This document shows positions 1 through 9,731 of a DNA stretch of 64,000 nucleotides, piece after piece (positions within the stretch are counted from its first letter, which is position 1; each line of letters begins with the position of its first letter). Source of the DNA: an uncultured Flavihumibacter sp. GTDB lineage: Bacteria > Bacteroidota > Bacteroidia > Chitinophagales > Chitinophagaceae. The DNA lies in NCBI GenBank assembly GCA_902168105.1, contig CABHOY010000028.1:26172-90171 (forward strand), written 5' to 3'. The translations under genes and the position numbers were made by a program. Under the pieces are notes generated by a model. It made no database searches and was not told where the DNA came from. It saw only the letters and a list, made by a program, of their open reading frames with translations.

Positions 1-1
1 C

Positions 2-3000
2 GCCGCCGCCAAAAAAGGCATCGTCATGAACATTGACAGAAAGGAAAAACTGCTGCAGTTCAAGATAAATACTACACAGGATATGAAGATAAGGCTGACC
101 GGCCAGAGTAGGGATGACACTTATTACAATAAGGAGATCTCACTTAAAAAAGGCGAACAGCTCATTGACATAGATCCAATAAAATTCCCCACTGGTATCG
201 CACGGTTCACCATTACTAACGAACAACGGATGCCGCTGGCAGAACGTATAGTATTCCTGCATCCTAACCGGATCTTACAGGTAAAAATAACAACCGATAA
301 AAATAAATATCAGCCACGGGAGAAAGTAACACTTCACCTTAAAACACTGGATGAAAACGGCAGCCCTGTAACATCTAATTTTTCGCTGTCTGTAATAGAT
401 GATAAGTTATGGTCGCTTGCAGACGATAAACAGGATCATATCCTCTCCTGGTTGTTAATGAGTTCCGAACTGCATGGTAAGATCGAAGAGCCTCAGTTCT
501 ATTTCAAGCAAGAAGAAAAAGCGGCCATTCCTTCCCTTGATCTGGTGATGCTTACACATGGTTACCGCTATTTCGACTACATTGACTATATCGAAAAAAC
601 TGGTAAACCAAAATATAGCCCGGACCTGAATAATATCCTGAGTGGAATAATACTTGATAATAACGACCAGCCGGTCCGGTCAACGGTATATCTCGTTAGC
701 AGTACGGACAAGTCCATTTATAGAACCGGTAATGTTGTGGAGCAACACACAGGTAATGACGGCCTTTTCTTCTTTACAGATATCTCTCCCGCGATGAATT
801 ATCATCTGATAGCGCGGCCTGAGGGTAAAAAGAAGCCGGTTACTATCAAGGTATTGGAACAAGGTAGCGGTTATGCACCAATGCCAGCCAGAAAGACAAG
901 AGATCCGTTCGATGACGATGACCGCCTGCCTCCTCCTATGCTGGCATTAAACAATCCTACCAAAAACCAAGCTGCAGCTAAACCTGAAGGTTTCTGGCAG
1001 AATAAGGACGGTCTCCCTAATAACCAGGGACTTAATGAAATTGTAGTTGTGGGCTACGGTACGCAGAAAAAAAACGAGCTATCAGGCGCAGTAACTCAGA
1101 TATCATCAGGTCAGGATGTTGTAACCAACGTATTGAATTCTTTACAAGGCAAGGTTGCAGGTGTGAACATATCCCCTGCTACAGGAAATCCCGATGGAGG
1201 TGTCAACGTAAGGATCAGGGGCGCCAAAAGCGTTTCAGGATTAGATCAGCCATTGGTCATTTTGAATGGTATCCCTGTCAGCAGCCTGGAAGACGCTATT
1301 AATGCTGTTGACATTGAAAGCGTTTATGTACTCAGGGACGCAGCTGCCACAGCCATATACGGCAGCAGAGGCGCCAATGGGGTCATTCTGATCAATTCGC
1401 GGAATAACAGGTTTCCGAAAACTGTTGTCAGCCTGGATCGCAATTACCATTATACCTCGCAGGCCGTACAGGTGAAAAACAATGCTTATACAGTCGCCAG
1501 ACGGTTCTACGCACCTAAATACTATTCTCCTGAAACAACAGAAAGAAATGACTTCCGGGAAACCATCTATTGGAACCCTGTTGTTCAAACTGACAAAAAC
1601 GGAGACGCTACAGTGGAATTCTATAACTCAGACGCCACGACTACTTTTCGCGCTATCGCCGAAGGCATTGGCTTTAATGGTAAGATCGGCAGAACAGAAA
1701 TGACCTATGCGGTAGCACCACCTATGAGTGTAGATGCCAAGATCCCGCCTTATATGACTGTTGGTGATAATGCGCTCATTCCGCTCGTTATCAGGAATAG
1801 CAGTAACAAGGCTATTCCGGCAAACATCAGCACAATGCTACCCAATAACATAATTGCAGGCAGCTACAGTAATACAGTTGAGATTCCTGCTGATACCGCA
1901 ATACAGGTACTTATCCCGATAAAAGCGACTGCAGCAGTAAAAGGAGATATCAAGTTTATTGTCTCCACAGCAACAAATACCGAAAGGCTCTCACTGCCTA
2001 TCACCGTGAATAGTAACGGCTTCCCGGTTATTACGACCATTTCTGGCAATAAGTCAACAGCAACCAGTTTCACGATCGGCGACATGATGGAAGGCAGTCT
2101 TGCAACAGAACTCAAAGTGTTCAATAATCTCGAAGGACAGTTGTTAAATGATATCGAATCTATGCTGCGAGAGCCTCATGGATGTTTCGAGCAAACATCC
2201 TCCAGCACTTACCCTAACATTTACATCTTAAAATATCTTCGGTCATCCAATAGGAGCAATCCTGACATTGAGAATAAAGCACTGACCTACATCAAAACCG
2301 GCCACCAGCGATTGATCGGATTCGAGACTGCAGAACATGGCTTTGAATGGTTCGGCAAAACACCACCACACGAAGCGCTGACGGCTTATGGCTTATTGGA
2401 GTTTACAGACATGCAGGAATTCATTAATGTCGATAAACAAATGCTGGCACGTACCAAAAAATTCCTGTTAAGCCGCAGAGATGGCAAAGGTACCTTCAAC
2501 ATAGTTAAGAACGGATTAGATGCTTTTGCATCTGTACCTGACAAGATTGCCAATATCTACATTGTTTATGCACTTACGCAAGCCGGCATTGGCAGCGAGA
2601 TACAGTTGGAATATGAAACTGCAGTGAAGCAGGCGTTAAATAGCAAAGATGCATATCAGTTGGCGATGATGGCACTTGCAGCCAGCAACATGAAGAATGA
2701 AAACGACTTCTCTCAATTGATGAAAGCCCTGCAGGAAACAAAATTAAGATCAGAAACCAGTGTCACAAATTCCAGGGAAACATCACTGAGAGTAGAAACA
2801 ATGGCCCTGTATACCCTGGCGCTTACAAGAAAGAGATCACCTGACCTGGGCGCAATCGCCCAAATGGTATCACGCATACTTGGTGAAAAAACTTATTATG
2901 GCTATGGCTCCACACAAGCTACCATACTTGCGTTACAGGCCATCGTTGAGTACAGGCGACTAACAGGTGAAATTGCCGCCGCATCCAAAATGGAAATAAA

Positions 3001-3544
3001 AGTAAACAACAGGACCACCCTCGCAGGAAAAGATGTAATTACTAATATCAAAGAAGGTGACAATACCTTCTCTGTAAACTACACCAATGAAAAGGAGACC
3101 ATCCCCTATCAACTCGAGCTGGCGTATTATACCTTACTGCCACCCGACAATCCGGAAGCAGAACTGAAACTGTCTACACAACTTTCCACCAATAATACCA
3201 AAGTAGGTGAAACGGTGAGATTACAAATAGACGTGAAGAATACCAAAAACAGCTTGCAGCCAATGAGCATTGCGAAGATCGGCATACCGGCAGGATTAAC
3301 AGTACAACCCTGGCAGTTAAAAGAGATCGTGGAAAAAAATCAGGTGGCCTATTACGAGATCTTCGATAATTACCTGGTATTATACTGGATGGGATTTGCG
3401 GAAGAAGAAACGAAGACTATTAACCTCGACCTGAAAGCTGAAATTGCAGGTAAGTACAGAGGAAAGGCAAGTACCACATTCTTGTATTATACACCCGAAT
3501 ATAAACATTGGAATACAGGTACCCAGATAACAATAGCAGAATAA
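2..3544 (+). CDS. Alpha-2-macroglobulin family protein with embedded SusC-type plug (5' partial)
   Basis: The frame is open to the left edge, so the N-terminus (probably a signal peptide and early MG domains) is missing; the first ATG is at 26 and residues below count from it. Seen in order: an MG2-like segment (about 65-130), a carboxypeptidase-regulatory-like beta-sandwich (about 205-280), a SusC/RagA-type TonB plug (about 335-460, with VVVGYGTQKK, VRIRGAKS and AIYGSRGANGVI), the central A2M region, a thioester-type motif GCFEQ (Cys720), a helical thioester domain and a C-terminal receptor-like domain. Bacterial A2M proteins are thought to trap attacking proteases by thioester chemistry, with CxEQ the usual bacterial form, so the thioester looks intact. 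No beta-barrel follows the plug, so this is not a transporter. The family assignment is firm; the role of the plug is unknown. Confidence 0.85.
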   Translation, partial: AAAKKGIVMNIDRKEKLLQFKINTTQDMKIRLTGQSRDDTYYNKEISLKKGEQLIDIDPIKFPTGIARFTITNEQRMPLAERIVFLHPNRILQVKITTDKNKYQPREKVTLHLKTLDENGSPVTSNFSLSVIDDKLWSLADDKQDHILSWLLMSSELHGKIEEPQFYFKQEEKAAIPSLDLVMLTHGYRYFDYIDYIEKTGKPKYSPDLNNILSGIILDNNDQPVRSTVYLVSSTDKSIYRTGNVVEQHTGNDGLFFFTDISPAMNYHLIARPEGKKKPVTIKVLEQGSGYAPMPARKTRDPFDDDDRLPPPMLALNNPTKNQAAAKPEGFWQNKDGLPNNQGLNEIVVVGYGTQKKNELSGAVTQISSGQDVVTNVLNSLQGKVAGVNISPATGNPDGGVNVRIRGAKSVSGLDQPLVILNGIPVSSLEDAINAVDIESVYVLRDAAATAIYGSRGANGVILINSRNNRFPKTVVSLDRNYHYTSQAVQVKNNAYTVARRFYAPKYYSPETTERNDFRETIYWNPVVQTDKNGDATVEFYNSDATTTFRAIAEGIGFNGKIGRTEMTYAVAPPMSVDAKIPPYMTVGDNALIPLVIRNSSNKAIPANISTMLPNNIIAGSYSNTVEIPADTAIQVLIPIKATAAVKGDIKFIVSTATNTERLSLPITVNSNGFPVITTISGNKSTATSFTIGDMMEGSLATELKVFNNLEGQLLNDIESMLREPHGCFEQTSSSTYPNIYILKYLRSSNRSNPDIENKALTYIKTGHQRLIGFETAEHGFEWFGKTPPHEALTAYGLLEFTDMQEFINVDKQMLARTKKFLLSRRDGKGTFNIVKNGLDAFASVPDKIANIYIVYALTQAGIGSEIQLEYETAVKQALNSKDAYQLAMMALAASNMKNENDFSQLMKALQETKLRSETSVTNSRETSLRVETMALYTLALTRKRSPDLGAIAQMVSRILGEKTYYGYGSTQATILALQAIVEYRRLTGEIAAASKMEIKVNNRTTLAGKDVITNIKEGDNTFSVNYTNEKETIPYQLELAYYTLLPPDNPEAELKLSTQLSTNNTKVGETVRLQIDVKNTKNSLQPMSIAKIGIPAGLTVQPWQLKEIVEKNQVAYYEIFDNYLVLYWMGFAEEETKTINLDLKAEIAGKYRGKASTTFLYYTPEYKHWNTGTQITIAE

Positions 3545-3566
3545 TCAGTCTGACATATTGATGGAA

Positions 3567-3600
3567 AGAGGCTGTTCCGCTCCGGCGAACAGCCTTTTCT
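3567..3600 (+). terminator. Rho-independent terminator of the A2M-like gene
   Basis: A 9-bp stem (3569-3577 with 3587-3595, AGGCTGTTC/GAACAGCCT) is followed by a short T-run, starting 25 nt after the stop codon. Confidence 0.8.
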
Positions 3601-3854
3601 CATATGTACATCAATGATATATAACGTTAACAATCGGTTGTCAATATTCACGTATGTAAGAAGCTTAGATCAGGCCGGTTGACAGGACTAACGGCTATCA
3701 AATTCATTTCGCCTCACTACATATATATACAATATTACATAAGTTATCCGGTAGCGTGTAGAGCCACGTATAAAATTTTTGTTATGCACAAAATTATATC
3801 ATCTGATAAATGAGATAAACGGTTTTAGCAATCCTTTAACTAATATTATTTTAT
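3601..3854. other. AT-rich intergenic region, no gene seen
   Basis: Between the A2M terminator and the endonuclease remnant I see no convincing ORF, RNA or strong TAnnTTTG promoter. It may contain the decayed 5' end of the endonuclease gene. Confidence 0.5.
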
Positions 3855-4482
3855 TGCAAACCAATGCAATCCTGTTTCGTATTACAGCGATCGGACTGGG
3901 TTAGCCGGCATACCAGCAGTACAGATCTCAGTAGCGTTTCGTCAGGATGACTTCAGCGCCGATACTTCCCTTCCTTCCGGATGGAGCCAGGCGGGCGCCA
4001 GCAGCTACTCAGGCAGCAAATGGTCACCGCAATTCATCTACTATCCTGACGACCAATTTGATCCTTCTGGCGCCACAGAACAATCAACAGACATGGAATA
4101 ATCTTGAAATGTATATCCGCACGCTTGTTACAGCAGGTAATGAAGTATACGTAGTAATGGGAAATTATGGTACCGGAGGCACGGGAAGTAATGGAGGGAC
4201 CACGACCACTATTAATAATGGTCATATAACAGTACCGGCACGTGTATGGAAAGTAATTGTAGTTCTCTCTAATGGTAATAATGATCTCAGTCGTATTACT
4301 ACATCAACACGGGTGATTGCAGTGAACACACCAAACATCAACAGCATCGGAACAGACTGGAAAGTTACCGCACAAGTGTAGATGCGATAGAAGCTGCAAC
4401 GGGCTATGATCTGTTATCCAACGTATCTCCAAGTATACAACAGGTTGTAGAAGCGCAGGCAGATAATCATAACGGAAATTAA
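3855..4482 (+). pseudogene. Decayed DNA/RNA non-specific endonuclease (NUC family)
   Basis: Pieces of an Endonuclease_NS (NucA-type) protein lie in order but in different frames. WVSRHTSSTDLSSVS and RQDDFSADTSLPSGW fall in two frames near 3895-3975. NSSTILTTNLILLAPQNNQQTWNNLE then runs in the longest frame (from the ATG at 3947), and YRTSVDAIEAATGYDLLSNV is reached only after a further shift near 4370. The family's DRGH catalytic segment should sit between SYSGS and NSST, but only NGH remains, so an internal deletion has removed or mutated the active site. At least three disruptions make a working enzyme unlikely. Fragments match family motifs from memory; the exact 5' boundary is uncertain. 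A shorter expressed product from 3947 cannot be excluded. Confidence 0.75.
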
Positions 4483-4483
4483 G

Positions 4484-4555
4484 AATTACGATTAGAATCA
4501 TGATTTGATACAAGGATCACCCATAGTATGCAAATCATGATTCTATTTCGTAATT
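4484..4555. terminator. Long bidirectional hairpin between convergent genes
   Basis: A perfect 15-bp inverted repeat (4493-4507 with 4531-4545) is extended by an outer 8-bp repeat (4484-4491 with 4548-4555). It lies between the plus-strand endonuclease remnant and the minus-strand beta-helix lipoprotein gene, so a shared terminator is the likely role. Confidence 0.6.
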
Positions 4556-4564
4556 ATTGGCCTA

Positions 4565-5965
4565 CTAGAGTTTTTTCACATACCCAGCTGTGTAACCGCC
4601 AGTAAGCGCCTTGTTTGTGATCTGGTACAAGCTGCTTGCAGAAGTACCGGCTTTAGCCACTGTTGCAAACTTGTAGTTCGCCAGCGAACCAGTACCTTCA
4701 GTCACCACTGCACCATTCTCAAGGTAGATGTAGTATTTAGAGTAGATCGTACCAACGCCTTTCACCGGAGCGATGAACACATTGCCATTTACAATGTTCC
4801 TACCGGTTTGGCCACTGTAACCATTGATACGGAGGTTATTACCTTTAGTGTTAGCCACAGTATTGTTTAAGAACTGTACGCTAGCTCCAGCAGCACCTCT
4901 CATACTTACGCCGTCACCTTCATTATCAGCGAACAGGTTATTCTTGATAATGTGAGCGGTACCTGAACCATAGAACTGGCACAGTTCACCCCAACCGTTA
5001 CGAACGATATTGTCGTGCGTATTGGTACCGGTTGTACGACCACCGATCAGGATACCACCATTGTGAGCCGAGTTGTGCTGTGTAGCCCAATTCGTCACGG
5101 TGTTACCATAGATTTCAACGTTGTCCATCGCAGATGTCTGAATACCATCCAGGCCACTGTTAGATACAGTGTTGCTGTAGATCTTCACACCATTCCATTT
5201 GATTGGCTGTACATAAGTGTGACCTGCAGTCATACCTGCGGTAGTACCATAGTAAGGTACCCACGCTGTGAGGTCCCAATAGGTTGCAGTGTGACCGAGA
5301 TACATCGCTTCGTTCCTGGTATTGTTAACAGAAATACCGTGGATGGACAGGTTGTACATAGTTGAGTTAGGATACGCGGTAGATGCATCACCTTTAACTG
5401 GTTCTGTCTTCGCTACGATACCTGTACCACCATTGTTGATGCTCAGATTGTAGATCTCGAAGTTGTCAGTATGGTTGCCCAGATGAATGTTGAAGTAAGC
5501 TTCTCTCGCAGCACTGGTAGAACCGTTCACTACGAAATATGCTTTACCATTCGGGCTACCCAGTTTAATGTAGTGGCAATTTGAAAAGTCAAGTGCGCAT
5601 GGATAACCACCACCGCTCCATGAAGGATCTCCAAAATAGGAAATTACGCCCGCTGGATTCCGGAAAGTGATCGGAGCAGCTGCCGTCCCACTCATGTTAG
5701 AAATAAAAACCGCTTTAAATGTCCCTTTCAGGTTAATAATGTCGCCCGGCTTATAAGTACCATTCTTATTGTCTATGATCAATCTTCCGTTCGCATCCGG
5801 TACCAACGTAAAAGTCCTTCCAGTTGTAGCGGTAACACTCGTTGCTGAATTTTCGATCGTCTTATCAATGCTTTCGTCTGCTTCTTTTTTACATCCTGCA
5901 ACAAACGATAATAGTGCTGCTGCGGCAATAAGCGTATGCCTGCGGTAGTTGTGTGTAATTTTCAT
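4565..5965 (-). CDS. Right-handed parallel beta-helix lipoprotein
   Basis: 466 residues. The N-terminus has a basic, hydrophobic lipoprotein signal with lipobox FVAGC (Cys25), so the mature protein should be lipidated and membrane anchored, probably in the outer membrane. The body is rich in short Asn/Gly-spaced strands typical of pectate-lyase-like beta-helices (NVEIYGNTVTNW, HIIKNNLFADNEGDGVSM, VQFLNNTVANTKGNNLRING), roughly residues 60-420. Such folds are common in polysaccharide lyases and epimerases, but I see no diagnostic catalytic motif, so substrate and activity stay open. The gene stands alone and ends against the hairpin at 4484-4555. Confidence 0.75.
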   Translation of the reverse strand: MKITHNYRRHTLIAAAALLSFVAGCKKEADESIDKTIENSATSVTATTGRTFTLVPDANGRLIIDNKNGTYKPGDIINLKGTFKAVFISNMSGTAAAPITFRNPAGVISYFGDPSWSGGGYPCALDFSNCHYIKLGSPNGKAYFVVNGSTSAAREAYFNIHLGNHTDNFEIYNLSINNGGTGIVAKTEPVKGDASTAYPNSTMYNLSIHGISVNNTRNEAMYLGHTATYWDLTAWVPYYGTTAGMTAGHTYVQPIKWNGVKIYSNTVSNSGLDGIQTSAMDNVEIYGNTVTNWATQHNSAHNGGILIGGRTTGTNTHDNIVRNGWGELCQFYGSGTAHIIKNNLFADNEGDGVSMRGAAGASVQFLNNTVANTKGNNLRINGYSGQTGRNIVNGNVFIAPVKGVGTIYSKYYIYLENGAVVTEGTGSLANYKFATVAKAGTSASSLYQITNKALTGGYTAGYVKKL

Positions 5966-6810
5966 GGTTTTTCTATAATGTTATGGTCATGCAAGCCGCC
6001 TTCTTGCGTTTTTCCCCCTGCAAGCGGCTCAAGTGATATGGTTTAAATATTAAAAATTCCTCTAATGTTGTTTTACTCTTAATTTTCTCAAAAATTTGGC
6101 AAATTTTCTCTGCAATGCATTTAACTTATAACAATACCCCCTTTTTTTTTAGACGTTTTCAAAAAATAAGCAAAAGTACTTTCTCCAAAACGGGAGCGAA
6201 GTTAAAATATTATGCCTGGAATAAAACTTTTTTTTCGCTCCAAAAGCCAGACTATCAATAACTAATATACAAAATAAATATACATAAATTTATTTAATGT
6301 GTTAATTATTTCTAACCTGAAATTGACCCGGGATAATTAGATCTCCTAATCTGTAACGGAGAAGAATATATTTAAAATCACCCGTTTTCTAACGGCGAAG
6401 TCTGTATTTATTTACACCAAAATCTAACGAGCAAGGATATAAAAAAGAAATATATAATACATAACGAACATTGACTGGCACCCGGTTTTCCATACGGAAA
6501 ATTCAACTTTTTAGCCCCAGAAACACTATTGTACAGGGCATATGAAATATAGGCATACCGCAAGCAACGCTCCCGTATTATCTATGCTTCAACGAAACAA
6601 AAGCTTACCTTTTTTTTAAGAGATATTTGAAATGGTACACTGAAAAATATGTAAATCTCCACTTATGGCATTCTGTAAGATCTGTCAGACTGCCTTTGTA
6701 GCAAATCACAACACATTGATAATTAACAAATAATACATCTGGAACCGTTTTTGCAAGCACTACTGTTATCATCCTTTTTGGAAAGCCTTTATTCAGCAAA
6801 ACATCTTTAT
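5966..6810. other. Long AT-rich intergenic region between divergent genes
   Basis: About 0.85 kb without a supported gene. It separates the minus-strand lipoprotein gene from the plus-strand Imm22-like gene and should hold both promoters. A TAnnTTTG-type element for the minus strand is at 6171-6178. A minus-strand frame at 6605-6982 overlaps the Imm22-like gene and looks like a shadow. Confidence 0.5.
6171..6178 (-). promoter_or_regulatory. Possible -7 element (TACTTTTG) for the beta-helix lipoprotein
   Basis: On the minus strand TACTTTTG matches the Bacteroidota TAnnTTTG element, with an imperfect TTC 19 nt upstream. It would give a leader of about 200 nt to the start at 5965. Confidence 0.3.
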
Positions 6811-7233
6811 ATGAGGACGAAAGCACAATATGTCGTTGCAGTTTGGCTGGCAAATTTTGACCATGAGAAAGAACTGCATAATTATCTGGAAGTAACGTAT
6901 GATGAAGATGGCAGCCGTCAGTCGGAATTTGGCAATGCCGTAGGCCTAAAAAACTTTGATAGTGACTTCCTGGAACATACATCTTTCACCGATACAATGA
7001 AGGCTGAAGAGATCGTAAGCGGTGTTTCCTTCAGTGAATACTTTAAACAGGATCTCACACCGTTACTCAATCATGCATCACTATCGGCGCACAATACGAT
7101 CATATTCCTGTATGGCAAACAGGATGTATACGGCACTATCAACGAGCATATATTCTCCCTTGCAGGAATGCCCAGAAAGCCGTTGCCATTCAGTTTTATT
7201 GGTACTATAAAATTTGAGATAGAGAATCAGTGA
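6811..7233 (+). CDS. Imm22-like immunity family protein (orphan)
   Basis: 140 residues from the ATG at 6811. An in-frame ATG at 6751 would add 20 residues that do not fit the family's N-terminus. The start VWLANFDHEKELHNYLE followed by YDEDG, with an acidic FDSDFLEH segment, resembles the Imm22 (DUF4284) immunity family (W-x-G-x-F, EL-x-x-YLE, YDEDG). It is soluble with no signal peptide. Members are thought to neutralise polymorphic toxins inside the cell. No toxin gene adjoins it: the nearest nuclease is the decayed endonuclease 2.3 kb to the left, beyond the lipoprotein gene. It could be a leftover or a protective orphan. Recognition is from motif memory. Confidence 0.6.
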   Translation: MRTKAQYVVAVWLANFDHEKELHNYLEVTYDEDGSRQSEFGNAVGLKNFDSDFLEHTSFTDTMKAEEIVSGVSFSEYFKQDLTPLLNHASLSAHNTIIFLYGKQDVYGTINEHIFSLAGMPRKPLPFSFIGTIKFEIENQ

Positions 7234-7260
7234 ACTGGTTCTAAAAGAGGGTTATAACAG

Positions 7261-7295
7261 TGAAGGTCTCACTGATCGTGAGACCTTCATTTATT
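7261..7295. terminator. Bidirectional terminator between Imm22-like gene and cydB
   Basis: An 11-bp perfect stem (7261-7271 with 7279-7289) with a 7-nt loop and an AT-rich tail lies between convergent genes. Confidence 0.75.
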
Positions 7296-7301
7296 TAAAG
7301 A

Positions 7302-8318
7302 CTAATGCCATTGTCCTTTATTCTTCTGGAAACTATAGATCAGGTAAAATAAGGCCGGTAAGATAAAAACGCTACCCAGCAACAACGCCATTCCCAACGA
7401 GTAGATCGTTTTCTCCTGCCCTGCGTGTTCCATCAGTGAGAGATACTTCCCTCCTTTCAGGACCACGATATTAGGATAATGCCTTAAGGTTATTGCAAGG
7501 AGTATCATAGTCACCTGAAATCCAGCCAGCACACGGATAATATATACTTTGCCCTTCTTCAGCAACAGGTACCACAACAGTGCCAGCGAAAGCAATGCTG
7601 CTATCAGCGCAATCACTCCTACTGCATTATCAAAAAGCCACTCGTTGAGAGGGATCCCTTCGCTATGCGCCACCCAGAACACCAGTGCTCCTAATATTCC
7701 CGCCGCTACGTTCATCTGTTTGGCCTTCCTTATAAAACGAATGCGACTGGCATCATCTTTTGTTTCCCCGATAATAAAGATGGCCGCCAGATAACCACAA
7801 ATTGCCACCGTAAAAAAGCCGACCGTTACAGAAAACCAGTTCAGCCAACTGAATATATAAGCAGTCCCAAAGTCTGCCGCATTTGTATCTATTTTACCTG
7901 AAACTGCACTCGCTGCGATCACCCCAAGGAAAAATGGCGTTACAAAACTTGAATACACAAAGATCTTATTGTAGACCTTTTGCATATTGTCCACTACCGC
8001 ATCGTAGTTCCTGAAGGTAAAAGCAGTTCCTCTGGCAATAATACCAAACAACATGATCACCAACGGGATATGCAGATGTGTAGATACGGTTGTGTAGATC
8101 TCCGGGAAGCCAACAAATAATACAACGATAGCAATGATCAGCCACATGTGATTTGCCTCCCAAACCGGGCCTATCGCCTGGTACATGGTCGTACGTGTAT
8201 ATTGCTTATTCTTATTGGATGTGAATAATTCAATGATCCCAGCTCCAAAGTCTGCTCCTCCCAATAATATATATAACAAAATGGCTGCCCATAAAAATGC
8301 GATCACTACATAGATCAT
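7302..8318 (-). CDS. cydB: Cytochrome bd ubiquinol oxidase subunit II
   Basis: 338 residues, the usual CydB length. The N-terminus (LLYILLGGADFGAGIIEL) carries the conserved GGADFGAG motif, and about eight to nine hydrophobic segments follow, consistent with the partner subunit of the haem-bearing CydA in the inner membrane. The complex reduces O2 to water with menaquinol and works at low oxygen. The gene starts 12 nt after cydA on the same strand, so the two are cotranscribed. No small CydX-like ORF is visible downstream before the terminator at 7261-7295. Confidence 0.95.
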   Translation of the reverse strand: MIYVVIAFLWAAILLYILLGGADFGAGIIELFTSNKNKQYTRTTMYQAIGPVWEANHMWLIIAIVVLFVGFPEIYTTVSTHLHIPLVIMLFGIIARGTAFTFRNYDAVVDNMQKVYNKIFVYSSFVTPFFLGVIAASAVSGKIDTNAADFGTAYIFSWLNWFSVTVGFFTVAICGYLAAIFIIGETKDDASRIRFIRKAKQMNVAAGILGALVFWVAHSEGIPLNEWLFDNAVGVIALIAALLSLALLWYLLLKKGKVYIIRVLAGFQVTMILLAITLRHYPNIVVLKGGKYLSLMEHAGQEKTIYSLGMALLLGSVFILPALFYLIYSFQKNKGQWH

Positions 8319-8330
8319 GATACTGAAATT

Positions 8331-9650
8331 TTAAGCTGTCGGTGAAACATCATACAATTTATCCACCATCTTTATCTGCCGGTACAGCAGGAACGTTACT
8401 ATCAGCGACAAGGATATATATACTGCGGTGAAGATGTAGAACGAATAAACGATACCCGGCATCGGTGTAACGGCATCCGCTGTACGCATAATGCCATTAA
8501 TGATCCATGGTTGACGTCCCACCTCCGTTACTGTCCATCCTGCTTCTACTGCAATGAATCCCATTGGCGTAGCCAGTACAAATAAGCGTAGCAGCCATGA
8601 ATGCTGCAGCCAGCTTTTCTTTTTCAAGATCGCAACGAAGTAACACAGGGATATCAGTAACATCAATACTCCCAGGCCCACCATTATCTGGAACGCATAG
8701 TGTGTGATCGCAACCGGAGGCTGATCCTGCTCCGGAATTTTATCCAGTCCGGTCACCGGTGTCTGGAAGTCGCTATGCACCATAAAGCTTAGCATACCCG
8801 GTAACTTAAGCGCATATTTTACTTCCTTCGCTTTACTGTCCGGTATACCTCCTACTATCAGTGATGCAGCCGCTTCCGTATGAAAATGCGCTTCCATGGC
8901 CGCCAGCTTTGCAGGTTGTCTTTTCGCCACATCCTTGGCAGAGATATCTCCACTCAATGGCTGAAGCAATGCCGCCACGCAGGCAAAAACTGCCGCTATC
9001 CTGAAAGACTGCATATGAAAGCGTACATTCTTTTTCTTAAGGATCATTAACGCATGAATACCCGCCACTGCAAATCCTGTCGCAACAAAGGCTGCGATAC
9101 ACATGTGCAACGCCTGAGAGAACCATGCATCATTAAACATCGCCTGTATAGGATCTATATTCAGATATTGCCCATTCACATAATCAAATCCTGCAGGACT
9201 GTTCATCCAGGCATTGGCAGCCACTACCAGTATACCCGACACCAATCCGCTTACTCCTACCACTACACCCGTGAACCAGTGGAACCACCTGTTAAATCTT
9301 CCCCATCCATACAAAAAGAATCCTAACGCTATCGCCTCTATGAAAAATGCTGTTCCTTCCAGCGAAAATGGCATACCGAATATCGGGCCTGCATGTTTCA
9401 TAAATTCCGGCCATAACAATCCCAGCTCAAAAGAGAGCACCGTACCCGATACTGCCCCCGTAGCAAAGAAAATAGCCACACCCTTACTCCATGCTTTCGT
9501 GATGTTCCTGTATACGACGTCGTTGGTCCTGAGCCAGTAAAAGTGCGCAACCGCCATAAAAAAAGGCATAACCATACCGATACAGGAGAACACAATATGG
9601 AAACCTAATGACAGCGCCATCTGAGACCTGGCAGCTATAAAATCCTCCAT
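8331..9650 (-). CDS. cydA: Cytochrome bd ubiquinol oxidase subunit I
   Basis: 439 residues from the ATG at 9650 (MEDFIAARSQ). An upstream in-frame ATG at 9689 would add 13 residues not typical of CydA. His18 in LGFHIVF corresponds to the haem b595 ligand, the His in QALHMCIA to a haem b558 ligand, and the Met in FQIMVGLG to the other b558 ligand. GRQPW, typical of quinol-binding bd oxidases, is present. The loop between the haem helices is short, so this is a short-Q-loop type. It is the catalytic, quinol-oxidising subunit and first gene of the cydAB operon. Confidence 0.95.
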   Translation of the reverse strand: MEDFIAARSQMALSLGFHIVFSCIGMVMPFFMAVAHFYWLRTNDVVYRNITKAWSKGVAIFFATGAVSGTVLSFELGLLWPEFMKHAGPIFGMPFSLEGTAFFIEAIALGFFLYGWGRFNRWFHWFTGVVVGVSGLVSGILVVAANAWMNSPAGFDYVNGQYLNIDPIQAMFNDAWFSQALHMCIAAFVATGFAVAGIHALMILKKKNVRFHMQSFRIAAVFACVAALLQPLSGDISAKDVAKRQPAKLAAMEAHFHTEAAASLIVGGIPDSKAKEVKYALKLPGMLSFMVHSDFQTPVTGLDKIPEQDQPPVAITHYAFQIMVGLGVLMLLISLCYFVAILKKKSWLQHSWLLRLFVLATPMGFIAVEAGWTVTEVGRQPWIINGIMRTADAVTPMPGIVYSFYIFTAVYISLSLIVTFLLYRQIKMVDKLYDVSPTA

Positions 9651-9671
9651 TGGCAATTTCAATTTACATGT

Positions 9672-9679
9672 CAAAACTA
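9672..9679 (-). promoter_or_regulatory. Likely -7 element (TAGTTTTG) of cydAB
   Basis: TAGTTTTG on the minus strand is a full match to TAnnTTTG, 21 nt before the chosen cydA ATG. No well-spaced TTTG box is obvious upstream. It supports the start at 9650, since the longer start at 9689 would lie upstream of the element. Confidence 0.4.
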
Positions 9680-9731
9680 CTAAATACACAACAGGCGACT
9701 ATGACAAATATCATTTCAGTACAAACAGGTA

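Noticed and set aside
6605..6982. 125-codon minus-strand ORF
   Set aside because: Overlaps the Imm22-like gene, Cys/His-rich with no pattern; shadow.
7234..7301. A CydX-like small subunit after cydB
   Set aside because: The space after cydB holds only a terminator; no short hydrophobic ORF is present.
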